Shown piece after piece: positions 1 through 7,018 of a stretch of 64,000 bases of DNA. The number at the start of each line of letters is the position of its first letter. The first letter of the stretch is position 1. The stretch is from Halalkalibacter hemicellulosilyticusJCM 9152. Its GTDB lineage: Bacteria > Bacillota > Bacilli > Bacillales > Bacillaceae_D. The translations under genes and the position numbers were made by a program. The notes beneath the pieces were generated by a model. It was not told the origin of the DNA. It did no database searches and worked only from the letters and a program-made list of their open reading frames with translations. The stretch spans positions 88,989 to 152,988 of the forward strand of contig NZ_BAUU01000008.1 of the NCBI RefSeq assembly GCF_000513115.1, written 5' to 3'.

Positions 1-1154
1 CCTAATCTCCAAAGCCATTCAATTGGTCCTATTTTAAATCGCTTAAGCCACCATTTGCTTAGTAAGATTTGAATAAAGAAAAATACAAAGGAAATGAGGA
101 TCCCAATAAAGAAGCCAATTTTCCCAAACAGACCGATACCATACCCATAGAAGAGAGTAGTAAAGACGATTGATTGTAATAAATAGTTTGTAAGAGAGAG
201 GCGGCCTACAAACGTTAGTGGCTTAAGCCATGTATATGCTTTCTTGTTAGTAGCAAGCAAGGCGATACTACTCGCATAAAACATCGCAACCATTGGTCCT
301 CCAACAAATGTATGCAGTGCCTCGGTTTGAACAGTTTCATTTAAGACATAGGCAAGCTTACTAGGGAAGCCGATGCATAAAGTAATCCACCAAACACGTT
401 TAAAGAGACGCTGATATTTCTCTGGTTGTTCTAGCCACTTTTTACGAGCAACAAAAGCCCCTAATAGAAACATTCCTAAAACGCTAAAAATAGCGGAGCC
501 TTGTATAATGACGTCACTCATCCAACCGAAGCCAAGAGGGTCTGCTTCTTGACGGAATGTGACAACATCTGAATAACTTGCTGATGATAAGACTTCGCGT
601 TCCTCCAATGAATATTGATATAGCTGCTCATTAAAGGTTGCCATTGATTCATCTTCTTCTGGCATTGTAATTGATAAAGCCATTAAGGATAATAGAATGA
701 TTGACCATATCAATAATCCACGTACTTTCAATTTTAAAAAGAAAAATAAAATAAACCCTGTTAGGGCATAAACAAAAAGGATATCACCATCCCAAATATA
801 AACACCGTGTAAGTAACCGACGAGGAGTAAAATAAGCATTCTTCGCCAATAAACACGAGCAAAAGGCTGTTCGCGTGTAAGTAGACGTTCTTTCAAGAAG
901 GCCATTCCATAACCAAATAAAAAGGAAAAAAGAGTGTAAAAGCTCGATTGCACAAATAGTAAAATGAACCCTTCTGCGATGCGATCGATTATCCCATTTG
1001 GGTAATAGTTATGGATATCGGGGATGAGAAATAATCCATATTGGAAATGCATGCTATTTGCTAGTAAAATACCAAGTAAAGCAAGCCCGCGCATCATATC
1101 GAGAGATTCGATACGGTCGTTGGTTAATAAGGGTGATGTTGTTGTTTTATCCAT
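1..1154 (-). CDS. DUF418 family membrane protein (C-terminal end cut by window edge)
   Basis: Reading the minus strand from an ATG at 1154 (preceded by AAAGGAGAA) gives an open frame of about 384 codons that runs off the window start. The N-terminus contains DRIESLDMMRGLALLGILL, the opening typical of the DUF418/YeiB family, followed by many hydrophobic segments. Near the window edge a stretch beginning PLTFVGRLSLTNYLLQSI matches the family's conserved C-terminal DUF418 domain. Family members are polytopic membrane proteins, proposed as transporters or acyltransferase-like proteins, with no settled role. It is divergent from the nitroreductase at 1243, with about 90 bases between the starts. 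Family identity is fairly certain; function is unknown. Confidence 0.8.
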   Translation of the reverse strand, partial: MDKTTTSPLLTNDRIESLDMMRGLALLGILLANSMHFQYGLFLIPDIHNYYPNGIIDRIAEGFILLFVQSSFYTLFSFLFGYGMAFLKERLLTREQPFARVYWRRMLILLLVGYLHGVYIWDGDILFVYALTGFILFFFLKLKVRGLLIWSIILLSLMALSITMPEEDESMATFNEQLYQYSLEEREVLSSASYSDVVTFRQEADPLGFGWMSDVIIQGSAIFSVLGMFLLGAFVARKKWLEQPEKYQRLFKRVWWITLCIGFPSKLAYVLNETVQTEALHTFVGGPMVAMFYASSIALLATNKKAYTWLKPLTFVGRLSLTNYLLQSIVFTTLFYGYGIGLFGKIGFFIGILISFVFFFIQILLSKWWLKRFKIGPIEWLWRL

Positions 1155-1242
1155 TGTCGTTCTCCTTTATATGTAGTCTGTCATTATTGTAAGTTATTGC
1201 TAAAGAGTTAACAAGAATAAAAGAAAGAAAAGGAGTTTTTGC

Positions 1243-1971
1243 ATGATTAAATTGATAAAAAGTCATCGATCAATTCGGAAGTTTACAAAACAGAGTGTAT
1301 CAGATGAAATGGTTACAGACATCATTGAAGCTGGGCAATGGGCTCCAACCTCCCATCATATTCAAGCATATAGTATTATCGTTGTAAAAGATTTGAACAA
1401 GAAGAAGCAGTTAGCACAATTAGCTGGGGGGCAAGCTTATGTTGAAAGCTGTCCGGTTTTCTTTGTTATTTGTGCTGATTTCTCTAGGCTATATGAATCT
1501 AGTAGGAAGCATGGACTACCTTTTGAAATAGGAGAGGCAGAGCAAATCATTGTTGGTGCTGTTGATGCTGCGTTAGTTGCAGAAAATATGCTTCTAGCAG
1601 CTAGGAGCTATCAGCTCGGTGGTGTGATGATCGGGGGTATTCGCAATGACCTTGAATCGGTATCGACATTGCTCAACCTCCCTCAATATGCATTTCCAGT
1701 TATGGGGTTATGTATTGGTTATCCAGATCAACAGCCTGAACAAAAGCCAAGACTTCCGCAAAGTGTTGTTGTTCATTATGATGAATATGATCAAACGAAT
1801 AGCTCGAAGGAGATAAATGAATACGATCAAGTGATGTCACATTATTATATGTCTCGTACACAAGGGATGCGAAAGGATATGTGGACAGAGTTAATGGCTA
1901 AACATTTTTCCACTAAATCCCGTGAAGAGGTTGGAGATTTTTTGAAAAAGCAAGGATTTTTGCAAAAGTGA
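1243..1971 (+). CDS. NADPH-dependent flavin nitroreductase (NfsA/NfrA type)
   Basis: This 242-residue protein is an FMN-dependent oxidoreductase of the nitroreductase fold that transfers electrons from NAD(P)H to nitro compounds, quinones or free flavin. The N-terminal SHRSIRKF motif (about residues 7-14) and APTSHH (about 34-39) are the FMN phosphate and isoalloxazine contacts of this group. The stretch GLCIGYPDQQPEQKPRLP (about 158-175) is the characteristic C-terminal element of the NfsA/NfrA branch. Length is usual for the branch. The start is an ATG after AAAGGAG. It is a single gene with its own divergent promoter region. Physiological substrate cannot be inferred. Confidence 0.88.
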   Translation: MIKLIKSHRSIRKFTKQSVSDEMVTDIIEAGQWAPTSHHIQAYSIIVVKDLNKKKQLAQLAGGQAYVESCPVFFVICADFSRLYESSRKHGLPFEIGEAEQIIVGAVDAALVAENMLLAARSYQLGGVMIGGIRNDLESVSTLLNLPQYAFPVMGLCIGYPDQQPEQKPRLPQSVVVHYDEYDQTNSSKEINEYDQVMSHYYMSRTQGMRKDMWTELMAKHFSTKSREEVGDFLKKQGFLQK

Positions 1972-2020
1972 TCATACCTTGACAGTTGAACAAGGATCAA
2001 CTAATCTAATGAAAATAAAC

Positions 2021-2039
2021 AAGACAGCAGTGTCTTTTT
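2021..2039 (+). terminator. Rho-independent terminator after the nitroreductase
   Basis: AAGACA and TGTCTT form a perfect 6-bp stem with a 4-base loop, followed by a short T run. It lies 50 bases after the nitroreductase stop and before the aminotransferase. Confidence 0.55.
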
Positions 2040-2158
2040 GAGGTTACAGTAAAGAAACGGACTTACACTATGCTGATGAATGATTGTCGTATACGCATAA
2101 CGAGTGGACTACTGCAAATGCATCTTCAAAAAGGCATTTATTAATTGGAGTGAGAGAA

Positions 2159-3334
2159 ATGAAATCTTTTCGTTATTCAAATGCTTTGGAGCGACTTCCA
2201 GAGCAATTTTTTGCCAAGCTTGTTAATAAAGTTGTTGAGGTAAAGAAGCATCATGATGATGTCATTAATTTAGGGCAAGGGAACCCGGATCAACCAACCC
2301 CAAAAGCAATAGTGGAAAGAATGCAAGTGGCTACTGAAAATCCTGTCTATCATAAATACCCTCCTTTTAAGGGTTTTCCTTTTTTAAAGGATGCCGTAAA
2401 AGAATATTATCAAAAACAGTTTGATGTTGAGTTAGATGCTGAAACAGAAATTGCTATATTGGCTGGAACTAAGACTGGCCTTGTTGAGATTAGTCAATGT
2501 TTGTTAAATGAAGGAGATGTGGCGCTTGTTCCTGATCCGGGATATCCGGATTATTGGTCAGGATTAGCATTAGTAGGGGCGAAAATGCATCCAATGCCTT
2601 TAATAGAAGAACGTGATTTTCATCCGAATTTGGAGGATATTCCACATGAGATAAAAGAACAAGCGAAGTTAATGTTCTTAAATTATCCGAATAATCCTAC
2701 TGGAGCTGTTGCAACGAAAGAGCTGTTTAATGACGTTATTTCTTTTGCAAATACATATGAAACGTGTATCGTTCACGATTTTGCATATGGTGCAATTGGA
2801 TATGATGGTCAAAAGCCATTAAGCTTTATGCAGATGCCCGGTGCAAAAGAAATCGGTATCGAAATGCTGACAATGTCAAAAACGTATAATATGGCTGGCT
2901 GGCGTATTGGTTTTGCAGTCGGTAATCGAAGTGTTATCCAAGCATTAGAGCTAATTCAAGATCACTATTATTGCAGTTTATTCGGAGGTATGCAAGAGGC
3001 AGCAGCTTATGCTCTAACTTCTGATCAATCTGAAGTAGAGAATTTAGTGAAAGTATATGAGAAGAGACGTCAAGTGCTAGTTGAGGCTGCACATCAAATT
3101 GGTTGGAAGGCTCAAGCACCCAAAGGCTCTTTCTTTGCGTGGTTTCCGGTTCCAAAAGGGTATACATCAGAATCTTTTGCCAATATATTATTAGAGAAAG
3201 CAAGAGTAGTTGTGGCTCCTGGTATCGGATTTGGTGAGCACGGTGAAGGGTATGTAAGGATTGGTTTATTATGTGATGAGGAGCAACTAGAAGAAGCAAT
3301 GCAACGTATTGGTGAGATGAATTTATTTTCTTAA
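2159..3334 (+). CDS. mtnE: PLP-dependent aminotransferase, MtnE-like (methionine salvage)
   Basis: A class I/II aminotransferase of 391 residues. The segments VINLGQGNPDQPTP, FLNYPNNPTGAVA and the SKTYNMAGWR motif with the PLP-binding lysine at about residue 241 are all intact. From memory, the sequence is close to the B. subtilis MtnE/YkrV subgroup, which transaminates ketomethiobutyrate to methionine in the methionine salvage pathway. I chose the ATG at 2159 because GGAGTGAG lies just upstream; the frame is open back to a TTG at 2084, but that extension has no good ribosome binding site. No S-box riboswitch was evident upstream, and other mtn genes are not adjacent, so a broader aminotransferase role remains possible. 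Confidence 0.8.
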   Translation: MKSFRYSNALERLPEQFFAKLVNKVVEVKKHHDDVINLGQGNPDQPTPKAIVERMQVATENPVYHKYPPFKGFPFLKDAVKEYYQKQFDVELDAETEIAILAGTKTGLVEISQCLLNEGDVALVPDPGYPDYWSGLALVGAKMHPMPLIEERDFHPNLEDIPHEIKEQAKLMFLNYPNNPTGAVATKELFNDVISFANTYETCIVHDFAYGAIGYDGQKPLSFMQMPGAKEIGIEMLTMSKTYNMAGWRIGFAVGNRSVIQALELIQDHYYCSLFGGMQEAAAYALTSDQSEVENLVKVYEKRRQVLVEAAHQIGWKAQAPKGSFFAWFPVPKGYTSESFANILLEKARVVVAPGIGFGEHGEGYVRIGLLCDEEQLEEAMQRIGEMNLFS

Positions 3335-3371
3335 TAACTAAGAGCCTGGGGCATAACTAGCTTCTAATAGT

Positions 3372-3410
3372 GAAAAAGGTGAATTTGAGTACACTCAATT
3401 CACCTTTTTC
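3372..3410 (+). terminator. Strong terminator after mtnE
   Basis: Two arms, GAAAAAGGTGAAT and ATTCACCTTTTTC, with an inner TGAGT/ACTCA, form a long hairpin with one bulge. The A- and T-rich ends make it usable in both directions. Confidence 0.8.
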
Positions 3411-3819
3411 TATTTTAAGTGTAAATTCTTCTGCCATTAACGTAAATTAGCCTTCAAAAAAAACTGGTTCCGCATCGATTTTGCGTTTGGATTTGGTGTG
3501 GTAACAACTTAATTTTATTAGAAGTTGTCCTTATTTTATTGTAAAAAAAGCTAATTCTCATAAAGGTTGTCGCTGTGCACATTGGGTTATTTTCGCAATG
3601 GAACGAACTTATGGCGGCTACATTCCGTAAAAATATGCGGAAGCCGAAAAATAATTTCACAGGAATCTATTGTCCAAGTATTATTATTTTGTTCTTTATA
3701 AAAAACAGAGAATGTAAGAGTATAGAAGAAAAAAGAAAAGGATTTAAGGTTAAATCCTTCCTTTTTTCGAATATAAATTAGTTTTCATTTCACACATTCC
3801 ATATTATACTAACAATGTA
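3411..3819. other. Gene-free stretch upstream of sinI with hairpins and an imperfect SinR-type site
   Basis: No convincing gene. There are small inverted repeats near 3506-3530 (ACAACTT/AAGTTGT) and 3610-3640. A SinR-like site with one degenerate half (GTTCTTTATAAAAAAC) lies at 3691-3706. A terminator-like hairpin sits at 3740-3757 (GGATTTA/TAAATCC followed by TTCCTTTTTT). The short open frames here lack ribosome binding sites and recognisable domains. The stretch could be the remnant of a decayed gene. Confidence 0.5.
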
Positions 3820-3835
3820 GTTCTCTAAAAAGAAC
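3820..3835. promoter_or_regulatory. SinR-type operator upstream of sinI
   Basis: GTTCTCTAAAAAGAAC is a 16-bp near-palindrome with two half-sites matching the published SinR consensus GTTCTYT. It lies about 30 bases upstream of the sigma-H-like promoter of sinI. Confidence 0.65.
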
Positions 3836-3866
3836 AGTTGTATGAACAAGCTTTAGGAGCATATAC

Positions 3867-3895
3867 ATAGGAAGTAAGTGAATGAAACCGAATTT
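3867..3895 (+). promoter_or_regulatory. Sigma-H-like promoter of sinI
   Basis: ATAGGAAGT (3867-3875), an 11-base spacer and ACCGAATTT (3887-3895) match the sigma-H consensus (RNAGGAWWW, 11-12 bases, RNNGAATWW) at all but one defined position. It ends 46 bases before the sinI start. In B. subtilis sinI is also transcribed from a sigma-H/Spo0A-dependent promoter. I found no clear Spo0A box here. Confidence 0.55.
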
Positions 3896-3941
3896 TCTAT
3901 GTTTATCCTGGCACTATTGGTTATAATAAGGAGGAAAAGAA

Positions 3942-4067
3942 ATGTCTAAAAAGCAGGAATTCATTGATCTAGAATGGTTAGAGCTACTTTTGGAAGCAAA
4001 ACAAAATGGACTAACAGTTGAAGAAATCCAGCTCTTTTTAAAAGGTGATGAAGAAGAGGGGACGTAG
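3942..4067 (+). CDS. sinI: SinI-type antirepressor
   Basis: A 41-residue protein preceded by AAGGAGGAAAAG. Residues about 9-34 (DLEWLELLLEAKQNGLTVEE and following IQLFLKG) are the Sin dimerisation helix pair: Trp, Leu-Leu, EAK, G-L, E-E-I and F-L occupy the places seen in B. subtilis SinI. The protein is expected to form a heterodimer with SinR and strip it from DNA, derepressing matrix genes. It lacks a DNA-binding domain and is shorter at the C-terminus than B. subtilis SinI (57 residues). It lies about 100 bases upstream of sinR, and the arrangement equals the classical sinIR pair, here moved next to eps. A second homologue is at 29494-29667. Confidence 0.9.
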   Translation: MSKKQEFIDLEWLELLLEAKQNGLTVEEIQLFLKGDEEEGT

Positions 4068-4093
4068 TAAAGTTTTTTTATATTAGGAATTCG

Positions 4094-4129
4094 GTTCTAT
4101 TTACAGAACGATGGGATTCTTGCTATAAT
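4094..4129 (+). promoter_or_regulatory. sinR promoter overlapped by a SinR-type operator
   Basis: A -35-like TTTACA (4100-4105), an 18-base spacer and a perfect TATAAT (4124-4129) precede sinR. The palindrome GTTCTATTTACAGAAC (4094-4109) covers the -35 element, which suggests autorepression. Confidence 0.6.
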
Positions 4130-4163
4130 GACGTTAATATGTCAGAGAGGATAAGGTATAGAC

Positions 4164-4496
4164 ATGATAGGAGAGCGAGTGAAAAAATACAGACTTGAGA
4201 AAGGTTTATCGCTATCCGAGTTAGCGGAAAGAGCAGGTGTGGCCAAATCTTACTTAAGTTCAATAGAACGCAACATACAGTCAAACCCATCAATTCAATT
4301 CTTGGAGAAGGTTTCAACCGTATTAGATGTATCAGTTGAAACGTTACTAAATGAAAGAAACGATAGTAAAGATGAGCAATTAGACGATGCATGGATCGGT
4401 CTTGTACGAGAAGCTATGGATTCTGGCGTTAGCAAAGACCAATTTCGTGAGTTTCTCGAATTTAATAAATGGCGAAAAAACAATACTGATTCATAA
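4164..4496 (+). CDS. sinR: SinR, master regulator of biofilm formation
   Basis: 110 residues, the usual SinR length. Residues about 1-66 form an XRE/HTH domain, with GVAKSYLSSIERN as turn and recognition helix, followed by NPSIQFLEKVSTVLDVSVETLL. Residues about 78-106 are the SinI-like dimerisation helices, containing AWIGLVREAMDSGVSKDQFR and EFLEFNKWRK. Both parts match B. subtilis SinR closely. It should bind GTTCTYT sites as a tetramer and repress eps and other matrix genes until sequestered by SinI. Sites of this type surround the gene and lie in front of the eps and lasso clusters in this window. Very confident. Confidence 0.95.
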   Translation: MIGERVKKYRLEKGLSLSELAERAGVAKSYLSSIERNIQSNPSIQFLEKVSTVLDVSVETLLNERNDSKDEQLDDAWIGLVREAMDSGVSKDQFREFLEFNKWRKNNTDS

Positions 4497-4501
4497 CATT
4501 T

Positions 4502-4531
4502 AAAGGAGGTGTCAATCGTGACACCTCCTTT
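4502..4531. terminator. Perfect hairpin between convergent sinR and the HTH gene
   Basis: AAAGGAGGTGTCA and TGACACCTCCTTT form a perfect 13-bp stem with an ATCG loop. There is no long T run beyond the arm. Its place, 5 bases after the sinR stop, fits termination. Confidence 0.7.
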
Positions 4532-4600
4532 ATTAATGGGGACATTGAGAAAAAATCTATTTTTGAGTGTCTTTCCTACAAGGTGCACCCGATAAATCAA

Positions 4601-4831
4601 TTATGAGCTTCTGTACTTATTCTCTTCTGTTTGATTCATTTTTTCTATTAATGTCATAAACTCGACATCAAGTGCATCCGAAATTTTTTTTAGGACAATG
4701 ATACTCGGGTTTTTTTGTAGTCCACGTTCAATATAGCTAATATATGATTTTGAAACACCTGATACGTCAGCTAATTCATTTAATGACATTCCTTTACTTT
4801 TACGAAGGTCTCTTATATTCCCCCCATTCAT
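4601..4831 (-). CDS. Short SinR/SlrR-type HTH regulator lacking the oligomerisation domain
   Basis: A 76-residue XRE-family protein made almost only of the HTH domain. GVSKSYISYIERG corresponds to the SinR recognition region and NPSIIVLKKISDALDVEF to the helices that follow. The DNA-facing helix closely resembles that of the neighbouring SinR, so it may bind the same sites. Unlike SinR or SlrR (both with a C-terminal Sin domain) it stops at residue 76 and so should not respond to SinI. Its ATG overlaps the stop of the upstream gene (ATGA at 4831-4828), indicating translational coupling. In B. subtilis slrR also sits divergently beside epsA. Role (competitor, co-repressor or SlrR equivalent) is inference. 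Confidence 0.8.
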   Translation of the reverse strand: MNGGNIRDLRKSKGMSLNELADVSGVSKSYISYIERGLQKNPSIIVLKKISDALDVEFMTLIEKMNQTEENKYRSS

Positions 4832-5226
4832 GTGTCTAGCTCCTTTACAGTATGATTCATTTCTAAACTTAATTGATATTTTTCTAAGTACATTTGACGG
4901 TAGGCTAGTAAATGACTATTGCTTGGATGCTTTGATTTATTTACGATATACGTGTATTCATATAGATTCGAAGATCCATAGTCTGACTGAATAATAGCTG
5001 TGATGTAGCCAAATAATTCAAGCTTTGTTTGATTGATTTGTAGACAAATTCGATAGACGACTGATTCAGTAATGGGAAATTTTAAATCGCTGGTGAAAAT
5101 CAAGGAGCTACTCGAAAATGTTAATACTTGTACGTTTGATTTCTTGGATTCAATAAGTTGCTCGTTTACTTGATGAATGTCTAATTGACCGTATAACGGA
5201 TCTTCATAAAAATCTGCTATGTGCAT
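4828..5226 (-). CDS. Unknown 132-residue protein, possibly PilZ-like, operonic with the short HTH regulator
   Basis: I do not recognise this protein by a defining motif. The start is the ATG at 5226, with AAAGGTGG correctly spaced; a GTG nine bases upstream is also in frame. The predicted pattern is mostly beta strands (about residues 31-95: VQVLTFSSSSLIFTSDLKF, later VVYRICLQI, LELFGYITAII) then a helix. The alternation of a small-residue strand, a hydrophobic strand and a GYI-type strand recalls PilZ beta-barrels, but the c-di-GMP-binding RxxxR motif is absent. It is the first gene of a two-gene unit with the short HTH protein, behind a promoter carrying a SinR-type operator. Being co-transcribed with a regulator, it may be a sensor or modulator. 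Confidence 0.6.
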   Translation of the reverse strand: MHIADFYEDPLYGQLDIHQVNEQLIESKKSNVQVLTFSSSSLIFTSDLKFPITESVVYRICLQINQTKLELFGYITAIIQSDYGSSNLYEYTYIVNKSKHPSNSHLLAYRQMYLEKYQLSLEMNHTVKELDT

Positions 5227-5246
5227 GCAATCCACCTTTCTTTTTC

Positions 5247-5291
5247 GTTCTCTTTAAAGAACATTTTACATCTAATGTTCGTTATAGTAAA
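5247..5291 (-). promoter_or_regulatory. Minus-strand promoter with abutting SinR-type operator
   Basis: On the minus strand a -35-like TTTACT (5291-5286), a 17-base spacer and TAAAAT (5268-5263) are followed directly by the palindrome GTTCTTTAAAGAGAAC (5262-5247). The operator would cover the start of transcription of the two-gene unit at 5226-4601. Confidence 0.55.
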
Positions 5292-5414
5292 CAACATTTT
5301 AAGATTAATTCTTAATAATGAATGATATGGACTATATGATGAAAATTTTAATAAGGATAAATGTCCTACTTTTTAGTACTTTAAAACTAGATTTTGAAAA
5401 AAAATTTTTTATTG

Positions 5415-5443
5415 TTGACATGTTCTTTATAAAGAACTAAAAT
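5415..5443 (+). promoter_or_regulatory. eps promoter with a perfect SinR-type palindrome filling the spacer
   Basis: A consensus TTGACA (5415-5420), a 17-base spacer and TAAAAT (5438-5443) form a strong sigma-A promoter. The perfect palindrome GTTCTTTATAAAGAAC (5422-5437) occupies the spacer almost exactly. A bound SinR would exclude polymerase. The rest of the 5227-5562 gap is AT-rich, with the second operator at 5522 and the divergent promoter at 5247-5291. Confidence 0.75.
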
Positions 5444-5521
5444 GTAACTAATCGATCATTAAGAGCGAGTTTATAAGTAAATAGTGTGAAAAAAGATTAA
5501 AGGTTTTTTTATGCACCATTT

Positions 5522-5537
5522 GTTCTTTATAAAGAAT
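5522..5537. promoter_or_regulatory. Second SinR-type operator in the eps leader
   Basis: GTTCTTTATAAAGAAT matches the palindrome at 15 of 16 positions. It lies about 80 bases downstream of the eps -10 element and 25 bases before the epsA start. Confidence 0.65.
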
Positions 5538-5562
5538 AAGTATTTAATAGTAGGTGATCTAC

Positions 5563-6264
5563 TTGGAAAATGAAGGTAAAGAAATTGAATTGAAGAGAAT
5601 GATTGCAGTATTAAAAAAAAGATTGTGGGTGATTGTTCTATTCACTGTAATGACAACGACAATTGGTACTTTGTATCACCATTTGGTTAAGCCAGTACCA
5701 GTTTATGAAGCATCTGCTCGCATGATTATCCATGAAGATTCTGATTTTCGAATTACATTATTAGCTGTTTTAAGAGAACCACCAGTTTTAGAAGCTGTAA
5801 TAGATGAATTGCAGCTACCATATACAATCGAGTGGTTAAGTAGTCAAATAACCGCACAGAGTATTGACAATTCTCGAATTGTAAAGGTTTCGGTTGTTCA
5901 TTCTGATCCAGCAAGTGCAGTTGAAATTGTTAATACATTAACAGAAGTTTATCAACGTGAAGTTGCAAACATTTTAGATTTTAACGAGATTGATTTATTA
6001 TCTGAGGCCGTACTCGATGCTCAACCTCAGCCAATCAATCCCCCTAACAATAATTTGACGCGTATAGGGTTAGTAGCTGGACTCGTACTTGGTGTTGGGT
6101 TAGCATTTCTGATGGAAAGCTTAGATAACAAAGTGCGTACTGAGAAAGAAGTTGAACAATTATTAGGTGTTCCGGTATTTGGAACAGTTTCAAAGATGAA
6201 TAAACGAAAATTAATGAAACGAAAGTCCAGAAGGAAAAAAGAAACATTTGTTGTGAAAGGATGA
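5563..6264 (+). CDS. epsA: Polysaccharide co-polymerase / kinase modulator (EpsA, Wzz family)
   Basis: First gene of the exopolysaccharide operon. About 233 residues with the two-helix Wzz layout: a membrane segment at about residues 23-43 (LWVIVLFTVMTTTIGTLYHH), an extracytoplasmic domain, a proline-rich PQPINPP stretch, and a second membrane segment (IGLVAGLVLGVGLAFLMESL) followed by a basic tail. Such proteins set chain length and activate the partner tyrosine kinase, here the next gene, 6 bases downstream. I place the start at TTG 5563 because AGGTGAT lies 5 bases before it; a GTG at 5554 inside that sequence is the upstream alternative. Expression is expected from the promoter at 5415 under SinR. 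Confidence 0.88.
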   Translation: MENEGKEIELKRMIAVLKKRLWVIVLFTVMTTTIGTLYHHLVKPVPVYEASARMIIHEDSDFRITLLAVLREPPVLEAVIDELQLPYTIEWLSSQITAQSIDNSRIVKVSVVHSDPASAVEIVNTLTEVYQREVANILDFNEIDLLSEAVLDAQPQPINPPNNNLTRIGLVAGLVLGVGLAFLMESLDNKVRTEKEVEQLLGVPVFGTVSKMNKRKLMKRKSRRKKETFVVKG

Positions 6265-6270
6265 ACAGAG

Positions 6271-6918
6271 ATGGGAATTCGTAAAAAGAAACGAACAATT
6301 TTTCGCCATGCACAATCGATCATAGCTGAGGAATATGATGTGATTCGTACGAATATCGAGTTCTCTTCATATGAGCATAATACACGGTCTGTTGTCATTA
6401 GTTCTCCTCAAAAAGGAGAAGGTAAATCTGTGACTGCAGCTAATATAGCTGTTTCATTTGCAAAGCAAGGAAAAAAAATATTGTTAATCGACGGCCATAT
6501 GAGAAATCCAACTGTTCATTTATTTTTTCAATTTAGAAATTGTGTGGGGTTAAGCCATATCTTAACTGGTCAACGTACAGCTGGGGAAACGACTAACCGT
6601 ACAAGCATCGAGGGATTACATGTCATCACTGCTGGCGCGATTCCTTATAATACTGAAGAATTATTTAGGTCAGTAGAGATGGACCGATTTATGGAGCAGG
6701 CTTACAAGCTTTATGACTTTGTCATCGTGGATGGTCCACCAGTGCTAGAGAGCCCTGATGCAAAAATGTTAGCAATGAAATGCGATGGAGTTATTCTTGT
6801 TTTAAAAAATAATCAAACAGAAGATAGGGCTGCTATTGAAGCTAAAAATACATTGACTATAGTCAAAGCCAACATATTAGGTGCGATATTAAATGGAAAA
6901 AACTCTACAGCATCTTAA
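6271..6918 (+). CDS. epsB: BY-kinase-like ATPase (EpsB) with atypical Walker A' and no tyrosine tail
   Basis: 215 residues of the CpsD/CapB/EpsB family. The P-loop SPQKGEGKSVTAANIAVSF (about residues 46-64) and Walker B FVIVDGPPV are intact. Two features are unusual. Walker A', normally DADxR, reads LLIDGHMRNP, so the second Asp is replaced by His. The C-terminus ends NGKNSTAS with no tyrosine cluster for autophosphorylation. The protein may still bind ATP and act with EpsA, but kinase activity is doubtful. The family role is phosphorylation-controlled assembly of the EPS export complex. It follows epsA by 6 bases and is followed by SinR-type sites and an EAR-like RNA. Confidence 0.85.
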   Translation: MGIRKKKRTIFRHAQSIIAEEYDVIRTNIEFSSYEHNTRSVVISSPQKGEGKSVTAANIAVSFAKQGKKILLIDGHMRNPTVHLFFQFRNCVGLSHILTGQRTAGETTNRTSIEGLHVITAGAIPYNTEELFRSVEMDRFMEQAYKLYDFVIVDGPPVLESPDAKMLAMKCDGVILVLKNNQTEDRAAIEAKNTLTIVKANILGAILNGKNSTAS

Positions 6919-6944
6919 TAGAACTCTGTTTTTTTCGTTCGATT

Positions 6945-6982
6945 GTTCTTTATTGAGAACTTCATTGTTCTCATAATAGAAT
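6945..6982. promoter_or_regulatory. Two SinR-type sites between epsB and the EAR RNA
   Basis: GTTCTTTATTGAGAAC (6945-6960) is a good near-palindrome. GTTCTCATAATAGAAT (6967-6982) is a weaker second copy 6 bases on. A TTGACA follows at 6988-6993, but the -10 candidates are poorly spaced, so an internal promoter is uncertain. The sites could act as a roadblock inside the operon. Confidence 0.5.
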
Positions 6983-7018
6983 TAAAATTGACATTCAACT
7001 ACTTCTATATAAAAAATC

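Noticed and set aside
2084..2158. N-terminal extension of the MtnE-like aminotransferase from a TTG.
   Set aside because: No ribosome binding site; the extra residues do not resemble the family, whereas ATG 2159 has one and gives the family N-terminus.
3575..3781. 68-codon frame upstream of sinI.
   Set aside because: No ribosome binding site, no domain, runs through a hairpin and a SinR-type site; composition of non-coding DNA.
4828..5226. Firm call of a c-di-GMP-binding PilZ protein.
   Set aside because: Strand pattern is suggestive but the RxxxR and D/NxSxxG motifs are missing, so it is kept as unknown.
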